NCBI GenBank assembly: GCA_035295165.1
Contig: DATGJN010000066.1
Location: 1-64,000 of the forward strand
Source of the DNA: a bacterium
Lineage (GTDB): Bacteria > Sysuimicrobiota > Sysuimicrobiia > Sysuimicrobiales > Segetimicrobiaceae
Length of the DNA stretch: 64,000 nt
Direction: 5' to 3'
The notes beneath the pieces were generated by a model. It had not been told where the DNA came from. It worked only from the letters and a program-made list of their open reading frames with translations, and did no database searches. Made by a program: the position numbers and the translations under genes. Positions 1-9,096 of this stretch are shown here, in pieces (position 1 is the first letter of the stretch; each line of letters opens with the position of its first letter).

Positions 1-157
1 AGCCCGTACTCCCGGCCCAACACTTCTCTCGTCGTCGCGAGCCCCGCAACACCCAACTATTTGTTGGAGACTGAGGCGGCGGCCTCGGTATGCGCCTGAT
101 CCCCGGGCTTTGCGATTGTAGGTTACATCGTATGGAAGCCCCTATGTAGTAAGCGTT

Positions 158-185
158 TGGTGGGCGGTGCAGATCTTGAACCTGC
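158..185 (+). repeat. attachment-site-like copy of the tRNA-Val 3' end
   Basis: This 28-base stretch matches 11883-11910 in 27 of 28 positions (a at 173 against g at 11898). It corresponds to the CCA, discriminator base, acceptor 3' strand and T arm of the tRNA-Val gene on the minus strand. No matching 5' half of a tRNA is present, so it is a duplicated fragment rather than a gene. Confidence 0.75.
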
Positions 186-309
186 CCCAGACCAGCGGGG
201 CGGCGACGAACCAAGAATTCAAAGCAGCCTGAAGACGCTTGAAAATCAAGGATCAGAGAAAGCCCAACAGGATGGACAGGCCCCCGGGCCTCCCGGCATG
301 TGCTCGGCT

Positions 310-326
310 TGCACCGATCTTGCACC
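310..326 (+). repeat. 17-base direct repeat, left copy
   Basis: The sequence tgcaccgatcttgcacc is repeated exactly at 11803-11819. Both copies lie close to the two attachment-like sites and inside the putative island. They could be arm-type recombinase sites, or the 3' end of a worn integrase gene, since one frame reads APILH in both places. Confidence 0.6.
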
Positions 327-610
327 GGTCGTTTCCCTCTGGAGAACTAGCCCTCGCCCGTTCCTATCGCAACTTGGATCGGGTTGGTGTCTGCTTCCCG
401 GCAGCAGGATGCGTGCACGGACTTAATGCCAGAGCGGTAGACCCGCTTCCCGCGACTCTTGTTGGCGGCAGCCCGTGTGGCAGGGCAACCAGACACGGCA
501 GTACGGGTCCCCACGGATTGGCAAAGGAATAGCAATGTGCTCGTCGACGGCACACCATAAGGACGCCCAACGGAGAGCCTGTCGGATCGACCACCATCTC
601 CTTCCAGCGT

Positions 611-665
611 CGAGCCATCCGAGAGCTTGAACCTCGGACCTCTTCCGTGTCAAGGAGCGGTTCGA
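611..665 (-). pseudogene. tRNA-Val(GAC)-like 3' fragment
   Basis: On the minus strand this stretch shows an anticodon loop reading TTGACAC (anticodon GAC, Val), a short linker, and a T arm with a TTCAAGC loop whose stem pairs fully apart from one G-U. An acceptor-like tail follows, but no CCA. The anticodon stem is broken in its outer two pairs, and no D arm or 5' acceptor strand is recognisable. It is best read as a degenerate tRNA or a second integration scar. Confidence 0.45.
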
Positions 666-769
666 CGCGCCAGGCCTTGTAAATCACGCCTCCAAGCGGG
701 CCTACTAACGGCCTGCTACCGCGTACCTCGGTCCAGCTCGAGACACATGACCCGAATCCGCTGATTCGG

Positions 770-2329
770 TCAGACTCTGCGGGGCTCGTTCTTCCAGTAT
801 TGGGCTCGAAGCTCCCGTTTCATCACCTTGCCGTAAGCATTTTTCGGCAGTTCCTCGACAAGCTCGACTGATTTTGGCTTCTTGTAGCTCGCAATCGACC
901 GCGCGCAGAGGGCGATAATCTCGGCCGCCGTAAGAGACATTCCCGGCTTAACAGCGACCACTGCCTTGACCGCTTCCCCCCATGTCGGGTCCGGCACACC
1001 TACTACGGCCACTTCCCGCACTGCCGGATGCTGAATGATAATCTCTTCGATCTCGCGCGGATAGACGTTCTCGCCACCGCTGATGATCATGTCTTTGGCG
1101 CGATCCATGATGAAGACATAACCGTGCACGTCCATGTACCCGACATCGCCTGTGAAGAGCCAACCCTCGCGAATGGCCGTCGCCGTGGCCTCAGGATCCC
1201 GCCAGTATCCCTTCATGACGAGATCCGACCGAGTGACTATCTCGCCCATTACGCCCGTCGGCACGGCTTCTCCATCGGATCCAACTATTCGAACCTCGAC
1301 GTCCGTGCGGGCAAAACCGGCTGAGGCGAGGCGACGGATTTGATCTGGTGTCTCACAGGCGTGGTCGCGGTGAGGTAGGTAGGTGATCGTCATGGGAGAC
1401 TCTGCCTGTCCGTAGAGTTGAACGAGGCATGGCCCGAGGCTGTTTATCGCTTCCTTGAGGTCTTCCAGTAGAATCGGGCCCCCGCCGTAGATGCATGCGC
1501 GCAGCGAACGGTGATCGAATCTTTCTAGAGCCGGATTTTCCACCATGCGCTTAAGCATCGTCGGCGCGACGAACATATTGGTGACGCCATGGTCTTGAAT
1601 GTTCCGGAGAACACCCTCCGCATCGAAGGATCGTGATTGAAGAATGACGTTCTTCGCGCCCTTCCCGATGCTTGGTATCGCGTAGAGGCCGCTGCCGTGC
1701 GAGAGCGGCGCGGCGTGAAGAGTCACATCGTTGGGACCGAAACCCGGGCACATGTCGGCGTAGAAGTTCATGCTCATGGCGATGAGGTTTCGATGGGTCA
1801 ACATCGCTCCCTTTGGGCGGCCAGTCGTCCCCGACGTGTAAAAGAGCCATGCGAGATCGTCGGGCCCCACTGTTGCATCGTTCCATACATCCGGCGCCCC
1901 GTCGACGAGCGTTTCATAGTCAAGAAGATCGCCACCGGCGCCCGATAGCGTGATGAGATGTCGCACTCGCGGCAACCGATCCCGGAGTCGAAGGAGATCT
2001 TCATTGAACTCAGATGAGCAGATAACGATCTTGGCTTCCGCATGATCGATGATGTAAGCGTACTCGTTCGAGTGAAGACGAAAGTTAATGGGAACAGCTC
2101 CGCACCCAGCCTTGAAGCTGGCGAACATGGCCTCTAGGGTCTCCGGGTGGTTGGACTGAAGAATGGCAACGGTGTCCCCAGCTTGGACCTCGAGCCGGCG
2201 CAGTGCGTTCGCGAGCCGATTCGCACGCGCGTTGAATTCCGCATACGTCACCGTCCGCGTTCCGAACACGGTGGCAACATTATCGGGAAACGCACGGGCG
2301 GCTTTGCTCAGGAAGGTTCCGATGTTCAC
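770..2329 (-). CDS. AMP-forming acyl-CoA synthetase (FadD-like)
   Basis: It belongs to the ANL superfamily: ATP-dependent activation of a carboxylic acid to an acyl-adenylate, then to the CoA thioester, in the cytoplasm. The nucleotide loop TSGTTGRPKG lies near residue 167, followed by the GYWRDPEAT and FTGDVGYMD core motifs. The C-terminal catalytic lysine is in NAYGKVMKREL. The length of about 519 residues is normal for the family. I prefer the GTG at 2329, because GGAGG sits 10 bases upstream; a TTG two codons earlier is possible. It is the last gene of the island catabolic block, so it may activate the acid made by the genes before it. The substrate cannot be read from sequence. Confidence 0.9.
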   Translation of the reverse strand: MNIGTFLSKAARAFPDNVATVFGTRTVTYAEFNARANRLANALRRLEVQAGDTVAILQSNHPETLEAMFASFKAGCGAVPINFRLHSNEYAYIIDHAEAKIVICSSEFNEDLLRLRDRLPRVRHLITLSGAGGDLLDYETLVDGAPDVWNDATVGPDDLAWLFYTSGTTGRPKGAMLTHRNLIAMSMNFYADMCPGFGPNDVTLHAAPLSHGSGLYAIPSIGKGAKNVILQSRSFDAEGVLRNIQDHGVTNMFVAPTMLKRMVENPALERFDHRSLRACIYGGGPILLEDLKEAINSLGPCLVQLYGQAESPMTITYLPHRDHACETPDQIRRLASAGFARTDVEVRIVGSDGEAVPTGVMGEIVTRSDLVMKGYWRDPEATATAIREGWLFTGDVGYMDVHGYVFIMDRAKDMIISGGENVYPREIEEIIIQHPAVREVAVVGVPDPTWGEAVKAVVAVKPGMSLTAAEIIALCARSIASYKKPKSVELVEELPKNAYGKVMKRELRAQYWKNEPRRV

Positions 2330-2452
2330 AGGCAACCATCCTCCGGGATCAAGTCATCGTCATCGAGCCTTCGCCAGCGTTAAAGCTCTCCACCCGTCTG
2401 GCCGACCCGAGGGGCCGGGGGCAACCGCTCCTTTCGATGACCGCCACGCGGC

Positions 2453-3202
2453 TCAGCGCGGCGGCATGCGAAAAGCGCCGTCCAGACGGATGGTTGCACC
2501 GTTGAGCATCGGATTCTCGACGATGTGCACCGCAAGAGACGCGAATTCGCGAGGATCACCGAGCCGCCGAGGATGCGGCACCGGATCCGCCCATTTCGCC
2601 CGTCCTTCCGGAGAGAGCGCCGCCGCCACCAACGGAGTGTCGAAGCGACCGGGCGCAATCGTCACCACGCGGATCAGCACGGACGCCAGGTCGCGCGCCG
2701 CACAAATCGTCATCCCGGCGACCCCGGCCTTCGAGGCCGCATAGGCAATATCGCCAATCTGCCCCTCGAAAGCAGCGACCGACGCTGTGTTGATGATCAC
2801 CCCGCGTTCGCCCTCGGTGGGCTCCAGTCTGGCGATGGCCGCAGCGCAAATTCGCATGACATTGAACGTGCCCGTAAGATTCACTTCTACGACACGACGG
2901 AAGTCTTCAAGCGGCATCGGCCGGTCTCGCGAAAGGATGCGACCGGACGGCGCGATACCGGCGCAATGAACAACGACGCGCAAGCCTGCGGTCTCCTCAA
3001 CGGCCCGGCGGACATCCGCATCTCTCGTGATGTCCCCATCGACGAAGCGCCCATTCACCTCGCGTGCCAGCTCCGGGCCACGAGTGGAAGGAAGATCCAA
3101 GATCGTCACGCGTGCCCCCGCGGCGGCAAGCGCAACCGCGGTCGCGCTCCCCAGCCCTGAAGCGCCTCCGGTAACCAACGCGCCCACACCTTTGGGACGC
3201 AT
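2453..3202 (-). CDS. SDR dehydrogenase, 3-hydroxyacyl-CoA dehydrogenase type 2-like
   Basis: This is a classical short-chain dehydrogenase of 249 residues. The nucleotide-binding TGGASGLG is at residues 11-18, with an acidic residue after the second strand (LDLP) suggesting NAD preference. The catalytic set is visible as S141, Y154 and K158 (YAASK). The overall pattern, including the ISxxG-free C-terminus and RLGDPREFA, resembles HSD10-type enzymes that oxidise 3-hydroxyacyl-CoA or hydroxysteroids. The start has a strong GGGAGGAG site. It lies between the PLP-enzyme gene and the acyl-CoA ligase, which fits an acyl-CoA or hydroxy-acid step in the same catabolic route. The substrate is inferred only from context. 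Confidence 0.88.
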   Translation of the reverse strand: MRPKGVGALVTGGASGLGSATAVALAAAGARVTILDLPSTRGPELAREVNGRFVDGDITRDADVRRAVEETAGLRVVVHCAGIAPSGRILSRDRPMPLEDFRRVVEVNLTGTFNVMRICAAAIARLEPTEGERGVIINTASVAAFEGQIGDIAYAASKAGVAGMTICAARDLASVLIRVVTIAPGRFDTPLVAAALSPEGRAKWADPVPHPRRLGDPREFASLAVHIVENPMLNGATIRLDGAFRMPPR

Positions 3203-3346
3203 CGCCTTTCTCCTCCCAAGTCAGCTAGCGCACTATTAAGAATCAACGCCTGGGCAAATCACGGCTCCTGGACCGACACATATCAGAAAACCGCAGGCGC
3301 CGGAGCGCCGATTTGGGTGACGCGCTGTTGACGGCTCGGCGCACCA

Positions 3347-4537
3347 TCAACGCGTTCCGCTGGAGACAGCGCGAGCAATCGCACGAGCGATGATGACCTC
3401 TTCGTTATCGCGAAGGGTCATCGGGCTGATGGCGACCGCTCCCTGCCACGCCAACTCCTCATTGAGACAAATCGGAGGGTCACATTCTTGGAGCCGGGCA
3501 AGAAGCTGGTAGGCGGTGACGCCGAGCACGACCTCATCGAGTTTCACAACTGCGTATGGAACGTCCATGCCGCTCGGGGGAGCCTCCACGATGGTGACGT
3601 GTAGCCCGTGTGTGTTGCGCAGCTCCTTCTGAATCCGTGAGAGTTTCTCGAGCCAACCTGACCGAAGCGCTACGTGATCCAGTCGCACATACCGCCGTAG
3701 CGCAGCGATGAGACCGACCACTTCCTCTTTGCCGACCTTCATGGACCGTCCAATGCCATGGTGTGGCGGGCCCTGCAGGTGGCCGGATTCCATCTTGGCA
3801 CGGTACGTCCAGGTTTGCGGTCTCACGTCCATGTCCTGGTGGTGAAGCGCAACCGCTTCGATGAGATCCGCTCGGCCACAAACAAATCCACTCGCTTGGG
3901 GACCGCCGATCGCCTTCCCTCCGCTGAACGCGACGAGATCCGCTCCCAGGCGAACATAGGCCTGGAGATTTTGAACCGGCGGCACCTCTAATGCGGCATC
4001 GACGATGACGGGAACGTCATGGCGGTGAGCGATGTGCAAGACGTCCACCAACGGGAGTCCGGGCCGCGAGCGCACCGGGTAATAGGCGATCGCCGCCGTC
4101 CGGTCGGTGATCGCAGTCTCGAGCTCATAGGGAAAGGTCAAGTCGGGAAAACCAACTTCGACCAACTGCGCGCCGACCGAACGGATCGCATGATCGTAGT
4201 CATATCGATGTGCGCGCAGGATGATGACCTCATTCCTCATTCCTTGGGTATCCGGCAACCGGTTGATCTTAACGGGGTCAACACCAGTGATGCACGCGGC
4301 GGTCGCTAAGGCCAAGGCTGCGGCGGCCCCCGACGTCACGTAGCCCGCCTCCGCTCCGGTGATTTCGCGGATTGCTCGGCCCGCAGCATCCTGCAATTCG
4401 TCCATCTTGACAAACGCGCGGGCCGCCTCGTTCATCGCGGCCAGGACCTCGGGCTCCATCAAGGTGCCCCCGAGCCGGGTCGCGGGCCCCACCCCGTTGA
4501 TGATCGTTCTTACGCCGAGTTGCTCATAAATCGACAT
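3347..4537 (-). CDS. SelA-like PLP-dependent enzyme (D-glucosaminate-6-P ammonia-lyase type)
   Basis: This fold-type I PLP enzyme of 396 residues belongs to the group of SelA relatives that act on small substrates, such as D-glucosaminate-6-phosphate ammonia-lyase, rather than selenocysteyl-tRNA. The N-terminus YEQLGVRTIINGVG and the PLP lysine in SGGKAIGGPQASG (about K208) are diagnostic. The aspartate in VPVIVDAALE precedes it. I place the start at 4537, because GGGAGGT sits 8 bases upstream; an upstream ATG adds 28 non-conserved residues. It is encoded immediately after the phosphotriesterase-like hydrolase. This suggests a hydrolase releases an amino compound that this enzyme then deaminates or cleaves. 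The reaction itself is unproven. Confidence 0.85.
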   Translation of the reverse strand: MSIYEQLGVRTIINGVGPATRLGGTLMEPEVLAAMNEAARAFVKMDELQDAAGRAIREITGAEAGYVTSGAAAALALATAACITGVDPVKINRLPDTQGMRNEVIILRAHRYDYDHAIRSVGAQLVEVGFPDLTFPYELETAITDRTAAIAYYPVRSRPGLPLVDVLHIAHRHDVPVIVDAALEVPPVQNLQAYVRLGADLVAFSGGKAIGGPQASGFVCGRADLIEAVALHHQDMDVRPQTWTYRAKMESGHLQGPPHHGIGRSMKVGKEEVVGLIAALRRYVRLDHVALRSGWLEKLSRIQKELRNTHGLHVTIVEAPPSGMDVPYAVVKLDEVVLGVTAYQLLARLQECDPPICLNEELAWQGAVAISPMTLRDNEEVIIARAIARAVSSGTR

Positions 4538-4689
4538 GCCGCTGCCGACCTCCCGGCAGCCGACGTGAGTGCCGGGCGACTGCACCCGTCGAACCGCCGG
4601 TTTCGACTGCTCCCTGCGCATCTTTGGCCGGGTCCGTTGCGCGGCGTGGCATCAACACCGTAACATGAATCACTGTGAGACAATGCAAC

Positions 4690-5649
4690 TTAGTTGGCCT
4701 CGTAGGCGAACGCCTCGCTCGGATTCGTGACCGTCATGGTCAGAATCTGTTGCTCGGTGAGGCCACGCTCTTTCAAGAGTGGGTAGAAATTCGTGATGAC
4801 GTTGTCGTACCCGCACCCGCCGTAGAATCCCCATTGGTCGATCCGACAGATGTCGTTGCTCAACATGATCTGAGAGCCAAAGCCAGCCTCGAAGAGCGCC
4901 GCCACATTGTCGGCGCGCACGGACAGCGGCGCGTAGTCGAGGAACGCAAGGTTGTCAACGTCGATCCAGGCGCCCCGCTGTGCAATCGGGAGCAGCCAGC
5001 GTACCCCCGGTCGGTCCCCAAGATGCGAGACAATCACCCGGCTGGGCGGTACTCCCTCTTCCGCGAGCAGATCCAGTTGCTCCAGCGCCAGTTCTCCCCA
5101 GTGCGTCGTATGCGTCATGATCGCACAGCCGGTGCGACGCTGCGCTCGAGCCGCCGCGCGAAAGACCCGCTCCTGTGCGGGCGTAATGTGCCCGCGCTCG
5201 GTGCCAATCTCTCCGATAAAGCCCGGACGAATACCGGTACCGTCCACGCCTTCGGTGAGTTCTTTGACAAGACGGTCGGCCAAACGGTCGGGTTGTTCCT
5301 CGAACACGTAGGCCGGATACACGCGTTCCCGGTACCACCCGGCGCCCATGACGATGTGCACGCCTGTCTCCTGGCTGATACGTTTGAGGGCTGCAGGGTT
5401 TCTCCCAATGCCATCTGTCGTCGGGTCACAGATGGCCTGCCCCCCTGCGCTTCGAAACCGCTTCAGTTCACCAATGGCCAGTTCGGGATCGTCGAGGATC
5501 GTGGCGTAGTCTTCGAATCCGCGGGTCATCCCCCACGCATCGACTAGCACATGGTCGTGGCTCAGCGTGACCCCGAGATCCCGCGGGCGGATGGGGCCGC
5601 ACACCGTGATGATCTTCCCTTCGTCGTTCTTGCCCGTCGACACCATCAT
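4690..5649 (-). CDS. Phosphotriesterase-family metal hydrolase
   Basis: This amidohydrolase-superfamily protein is related to phosphotriesterase and lactonases. The binuclear metal site is visible: HDH in LSHDHVLVD, then GEIG, where a glutamate stands in the place of the carboxylated lysine of true phosphotriesterase. Histidines follow in MTHTTH and VSHLGD, and the aspartate in MLSNDI. The length of about 319 residues is typical. Glutamate-bridged members are known among phosphotriesterase homology proteins and are usually not organophosphate hydrolases. Starts at 5649 and 5646 are both served by an AAGGAG site. It sits in the importer operon, so a lactone or ester/amide of the imported compound is a plausible substrate. 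Confidence 0.87.
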   Translation of the reverse strand: MMVSTGKNDEGKIITVCGPIRPRDLGVTLSHDHVLVDAWGMTRGFEDYATILDDPELAIGELKRFRSAGGQAICDPTTDGIGRNPAALKRISQETGVHIVMGAGWYRERVYPAYVFEEQPDRLADRLVKELTEGVDGTGIRPGFIGEIGTERGHITPAQERVFRAAARAQRRTGCAIMTHTTHWGELALEQLDLLAEEGVPPSRVIVSHLGDRPGVRWLLPIAQRGAWIDVDNLAFLDYAPLSVRADNVAALFEAGFGSQIMLSNDICRIDQWGFYGGCGYDNVITNFYPLLKERGLTEQQILTMTVTNPSEAFAYEAN

Positions 5650-5672
5650 CACTCCTTCCTCAAACTGGTGGC

Positions 5673-6467
5673 CTACCGGTCGCTTAGCATGCGTAAGAAC
5701 TGTTGGGTCCGGTCGTTCGCGGGATTCTTGAAAATAACCTGGGGTGGATTGTCCTCGACGATACGACCGTTGTCCATGAATACGACCCGATCCCCAATCT
5801 CCGCCGCAAACGCCATCTCATGCGTCACGATGAGCATAGTCATCCCGCTGTCGTGCGCAAGCTGGCGGATGACCTTCAGCACCTCGCCGACCAGTTCCGG
5901 ATCCAGCGCGGAGGTGACTTCATCGAACAGCATCACCTTGGGGCGCATCGCCAGTGCCCGCGCGATGGCGACACGCTGTTGCTGGCCGCCGGAAAGCTGA
6001 TGCGGGTAGGAGTCCGTCTTGTCCGCCAACCCGACCATACCGAGCAGCTCGCGGGCTTGCGCCTCCGCCTCCACTTTTGCCGTGCCCAACACACAACACG
6101 GCGCCAGGGTAACGTTCGCCAGCGTCGTCATGTGCGGAAACAAGTTGAAGTGCTGGAATACCATCCCGACCTTGCGGCGCATCGCGCGCAGCTGCCGCGC
6201 AAATGGGGCCGCGGCGGGGTCGACCCGGGGCCCGTACTCAACCCCGATGCCCTCGATCTCGATGGTACCGGCGTCCAGGTGCTCGAGCGTCATCAGACAA
6301 CGCAGTATGGTGGTCTTCCCGGATCCGCTCGGGCCGATGATTACCAACCGTTGACCGCGAGGCACCTCGAGGCTGAGAGCGTGGAGCACCACGTGCGATC
6401 CGTAGGATTTGCTGGCCGCGTGAAGGCGAACCAAGGTGTCCACGGCAGAGGGCGCGATCGCCGTCAT
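5673..6467 (-). CDS. Polar amino acid ABC transporter ATPase (GlnQ/HisP type)
   Basis: This 264-residue cytoplasmic ATPase energises the importer encoded by the three upstream genes. The Walker A loop GPSGSGKTT is near residue 40, the signature [15 protein letters not shown] follows, then Walker [13 protein letters not shown] and the switch histidine in VTHEMAFA. All residues needed for ATP hydrolysis are present. Its ATG overlaps the stop codon of the upstream permease by one base (TGATG), so the two are translationally coupled. The family moves polar amino acids and related compounds; the exact ligand depends on the binding protein. Confidence 0.95.
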   Translation of the reverse strand: MTAIAPSAVDTLVRLHAASKSYGSHVVLHALSLEVPRGQRLVIIGPSGSGKTTILRCLMTLEHLDAGTIEIEGIGVEYGPRVDPAAAPFARQLRAMRRKVGMVFQHFNLFPHMTTLANVTLAPCCVLGTAKVEAEAQARELLGMVGLADKTDSYPHQLSGGQQQRVAIARALAMRPKVMLFDEVTSALDPELVGEVLKVIRQLAHDSGMTMLIVTHEMAFAAEIGDRVVFMDNGRIVEDNPPQVIFKNPANDRTQQFLRMLSDR

Positions 6468-7120
6468 CAGTTCTGGCCTTGACGCAGACGCCGCTCTGCG
6501 TAACGCACCGCGAGCGACGATGGATAAGCAAGGAGGAAGTATATAGCACCCATCGCCGTAAATAGTGTGGTGTATTGAAACGATTCGGCGGCTAACTGCC
6601 GTGTGACGCCCAGCAATTCATACACCGTGATCGTGGCAAGGAGACTCGAGTCCTTGAACATCGAAATCAGATAGTTCCCGAGCGCGGGCACGATGGGCCG
6701 CAGCGCCTGCGGGAAGATGACGAGTGCCAGGGTGTGTCCCGGACCGAGGTTGAGCGCCCGGGCCGCCTCCCACTGGCCCTTTGGAACCTGTTCGAAGCCC
6801 GCCCGATACACCTCGGCCGTGTACGCCGCGAAGTGCATGCCGAGTCCCCACATCCCAACCGCAAACGCGCTTAGCGTGATCCCGTACCACGGCAAGACGT
6901 AGAATAGGAAGAAGAGCTGGACCAGCAGCGGAGTGCTCCGGACAAACAGGATGTAGACGTCCATCATCCGCGCCAGGACCGGCACTCTCAGGAGCCTGAC
7001 CACGGCGATCACCAGCCCCAGAATGCTCGCGATCGCCATGCCGAGGCCAGTGGCTTCGAGGGTCACGACGAGCCCTCGCAGCAACAGCGGGACCGAATGC
7101 CACAGGTACCCGATGTCCAC
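6467..7120 (-). CDS. Amino acid ABC transporter permease (HisM/GlnP type), second
   Basis: This inner-membrane permease has several hydrophobic segments and the EAA-type loop [22 protein letters not shown], which contacts the ATPase. I favour the GTG at 7120, which begins [11 protein letters not shown] just past the TAA stop of the preceding permease gene and has a GAGG upstream. An ATG at 7168 would overlap that gene by 47 bases. Length is about 217 residues, normal for the family. It forms the membrane channel with the permease at 7122-7814. Confidence 0.92.
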   Translation of the reverse strand: MDIGYLWHSVPLLLRGLVVTLEATGLGMAIASILGLVIAVVRLLRVPVLARMMDVYILFVRSTPLLVQLFFLFYVLPWYGITLSAFAVGMWGLGMHFAAYTAEVYRAGFEQVPKGQWEAARALNLGPGHTLALVIFPQALRPIVPALGNYLISMFKDSSLLATITVYELLGVTRQLAAESFQYTTLFTAMGAIYFLLAYPSSLAVRYAERRLRQGQN

Positions 7121-7121
7121 G

Positions 7122-7814
7122 TTATGGCCTCGTGACTTCCGGCATGTGCTGTCGGCTGCGGCGCTCAACGAGTCGCGTAGCGAAGATGAGCGGCAAGGAC
7201 AGGCAGAAGTAGCCGACCAGGATCACGGAATACCCGAGGGAGAACGACCAGCTGCCGATCACGGCCAGCCGGCTGACCACACGAGTCAAGTCGGTGACCG
7301 TGATCAGTGACAGGAGCGATGTCGCCTTCATGACGTCGATGGCGAGGTTGCCGAACGACGGCATCATGGTCGGCAGCGCCTGTGGAAGGATGACCTTGAA
7401 CATCCGCAGCGGTGGAGAAAGACTGAGCGCCGACGCCGCTTCCCATTGACCGCGGGGAACGGCGAGGATCGCCCCGCGCACAATCTCCGAGCCGTAGGCC
7501 CCCGCGTTGCAGCCCAGCACGCCAATCCCCACTAGCATGGGGGAGAGCGGGATCCCGATGTAGGGCAGGATAAAGAAACCCCAGTATAATTGCACGAGCG
7601 CCGAGGTCCCACGGAAGAACTCCACATAGGCCGCCGCCACGACCCGCACGACGCGGATGGGTGATAGCCGCGCGAGCCCGACGCCAAAGGCGACAATCCC
7701 GGCCAACAGCGCACTCAAGACCGTAGTCAAGACCGTGATACCGATCCCTTGGAGCAGCAAGCGAACAACGATGGGACTGACCCCGGGTACGAGCGCCCCG
7801 AACGTCTCGGTCAT
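7122..7814 (-). CDS. Amino acid ABC transporter permease, first
   Basis: This inner-membrane permease has 230 residues and about five hydrophobic segments. A conserved coupling loop starts EAASALSLSPPLRMFKVILPQA. It lies directly between the binding-protein gene and the second permease gene, the usual order for polar amino acid importers. An AGGCAGG site precedes the ATG. Together with its partner and the ATPase it would import the ligand of the 7836-8777 protein. Confidence 0.92.
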   Translation of the reverse strand: MTETFGALVPGVSPIVVRLLLQGIGITVLTTVLSALLAGIVAFGVGLARLSPIRVVRVVAAAYVEFFRGTSALVQLYWGFFILPYIGIPLSPMLVGIGVLGCNAGAYGSEIVRGAILAVPRGQWEAASALSLSPPLRMFKVILPQALPTMMPSFGNLAIDVMKATSLLSLITVTDLTRVVSRLAVIGSWSFSLGYSVILVGYFCLSLPLIFATRLVERRSRQHMPEVTRP

Positions 7815-7835
7815 CGCCCTGCCTCGCTTCCCTGC

Positions 7836-8777
7836 TTACTTCACCACTTGATAGCCGCTACCCCACGCGGCGCCCGGGCAGAGATCCTTCGCCGTGAGAC
7901 CGATCGGAGGCTGGGAATCCGGCGGGTAACCAAACGGGCCCTGAAGGCTTTGCAGCTCACCGCTCTTCCGCATTACCGCCAATTGCGTGTTGAAGGCGTT
8001 GAGCAGGGTGACGTCTTGATGGCGCATGGCCCAACCGCCGTACGCGATGATTTCCTTCCCCTTGGCGATCGGGCCGGTAAAGGGCTTGGCCAGTTCGAGT
8101 TTGCCTGCGCCGCCGTAGTCTTTGATATCGATTGCGAGGCTGAGATCGCCGTTCAGAAACGCATCGATGCGGCCTTCTTTGAGTGCCTCGATGCCGAGCG
8201 CTTCCTCGGGGAACAGGACGATCTGGTCTTGCTTCACTCCCGACTGTTTGGCCCAGTCGATCTCGGCGTTACCTGTTCCTATCCCGACCTTCACTTGTGG
8301 ATCCTTGGCCAGATCGGTGTAGCTATGGAGATTGTGAGGGTTGCCCGCTTTTACCAGGGCACCTTCTCGATATTGCGCCATAGGGTTCGTAAACGCCACC
8401 TGCGCGCAGCGCACCGGGGTGATATAGAAGGGGAATGCCGACATATCCCATCGACGATCCAGCAAACCGGGGATGATCGCATCGAATTCGATCAGCACCG
8501 GGTCGAGATTGCGGATCCCCAGTTTCTTGAGGATTGCGCCGGCAACCGCGGGACCGCTCCCCGTGAAATTCCCGGTCTTGTCATCGACATACGACAGGGG
8601 TTTCAGATTGATGAACGCCGCGCGCAAGAACCCTTGACGTCTCGCTCGGGCCAGCGAGTCATCAGCCGCTTCGCCGTACGGCAAGAAAGTGGCCAGAGAT
8701 CCCACGGTCAGTACCCCAACGCCCATCTTTGCAGCCGCGCTCAAGAGACCGCGCCGATTGATCTTGTCACTGACCAC
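7836..8777 (-). CDS. Amino acid ABC transporter substrate-binding protein (family 3)
   Basis: This secreted periplasmic receptor of 313 residues captures the imported compound. The N-terminus has a twin-arginine-like start (INRRGLLSAA) followed by a hydrophobic stretch and an AxA-like processing area around residues 35-38. The start codon is GTG with a GGGGGGTGG site. The body follows the two-lobe SBP_bac_3 pattern, including QGFLRAAFINLKPLSY near the N-terminus and a VKVGIGTGN segment. The Tat-like leader is unusual for this family but common in some high-GC lineages. As first gene of the transport and catabolic operon it probably carries the regulated promoter. Confidence 0.9.
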   Translation of the reverse strand: MVSDKINRRGLLSAAAKMGVGVLTVGSLATFLPYGEAADDSLARARRQGFLRAAFINLKPLSYVDDKTGNFTGSGPAVAGAILKKLGIRNLDPVLIEFDAIIPGLLDRRWDMSAFPFYITPVRCAQVAFTNPMAQYREGALVKAGNPHNLHSYTDLAKDPQVKVGIGTGNAEIDWAKQSGVKQDQIVLFPEEALGIEALKEGRIDAFLNGDLSLAIDIKDYGGAGKLELAKPFTGPIAKGKEIIAYGGWAMRHQDVTLLNAFNTQLAVMRKSGELQSLQGPFGYPPDSQPPIGLTAKDLCPGAAWGSGYQVVK

Positions 8778-9096
8778 GAGCCACCCCCCGTTTTTGTGCG
8801 TAGATCTCGAGTATTGACTCTATCAATGCGAGAATGACGCGAAGCGAGTCTGCGAAATGTCGGTGCCACCACCTCCTATGCGCGTCGTCAGTAGGGGAAC
8901 CACGCAACGAAGAAAGTACGGCGACCACCTTCATCGCGCACGTGCAGAGCATGCTGAGCCATGATGGACGATGAAACTTCGCTCAGAGAACCTCCTTGCG
9001 AGTTGTCGCCGTTGCTGTAGAGGCCGCGGGTAGCGTCGTCTCGACCGCGGATTGAGGGGGAACATTCGATGCCGGTATCCGCCGCCTGTGCGACCG
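8778..9096. other. Intergenic region upstream of the importer operon
   Basis: There is no supported gene in these 319 bases. It should hold the promoter of the minus-strand importer operon. A small inverted repeat at 8813-8827 is the only regulatory-looking structure I can point to. Confidence 0.5.
8813..8827. promoter_or_regulatory. Possible operator, inverted repeat ATTGA-N5-TCAAT
   Basis: A perfect 5-base inverted repeat with a 5-base spacer lies about 36 bases upstream of the GTG of the binding-protein gene. The FadR-type regulator encoded just upstream could bind here. The site is short and may be chance. Confidence 0.25.

Larger units (their letters stand above)
1..769. other. Gene-poor left end of the window, remnants only
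   Basis: I see no convincing protein gene here. The short reading frames lack ribosome-binding sites and family resemblance. The stretch holds a copy of the tRNA-Val 3' end (158-185), a 17-base direct repeat (310-326) and a degenerate tRNA-Val-like fragment (611-665, minus strand), all listed separately. This looks like the eroded outer edge of an integrated element. Confidence 0.6.

Noticed and set aside
157-426. Small protein with N-terminus MVGGADLEPAP
   Set aside because: This is the translation of the duplicated tRNA-Val 3' end; similar frames arise beside many tRNA genes and are not real.
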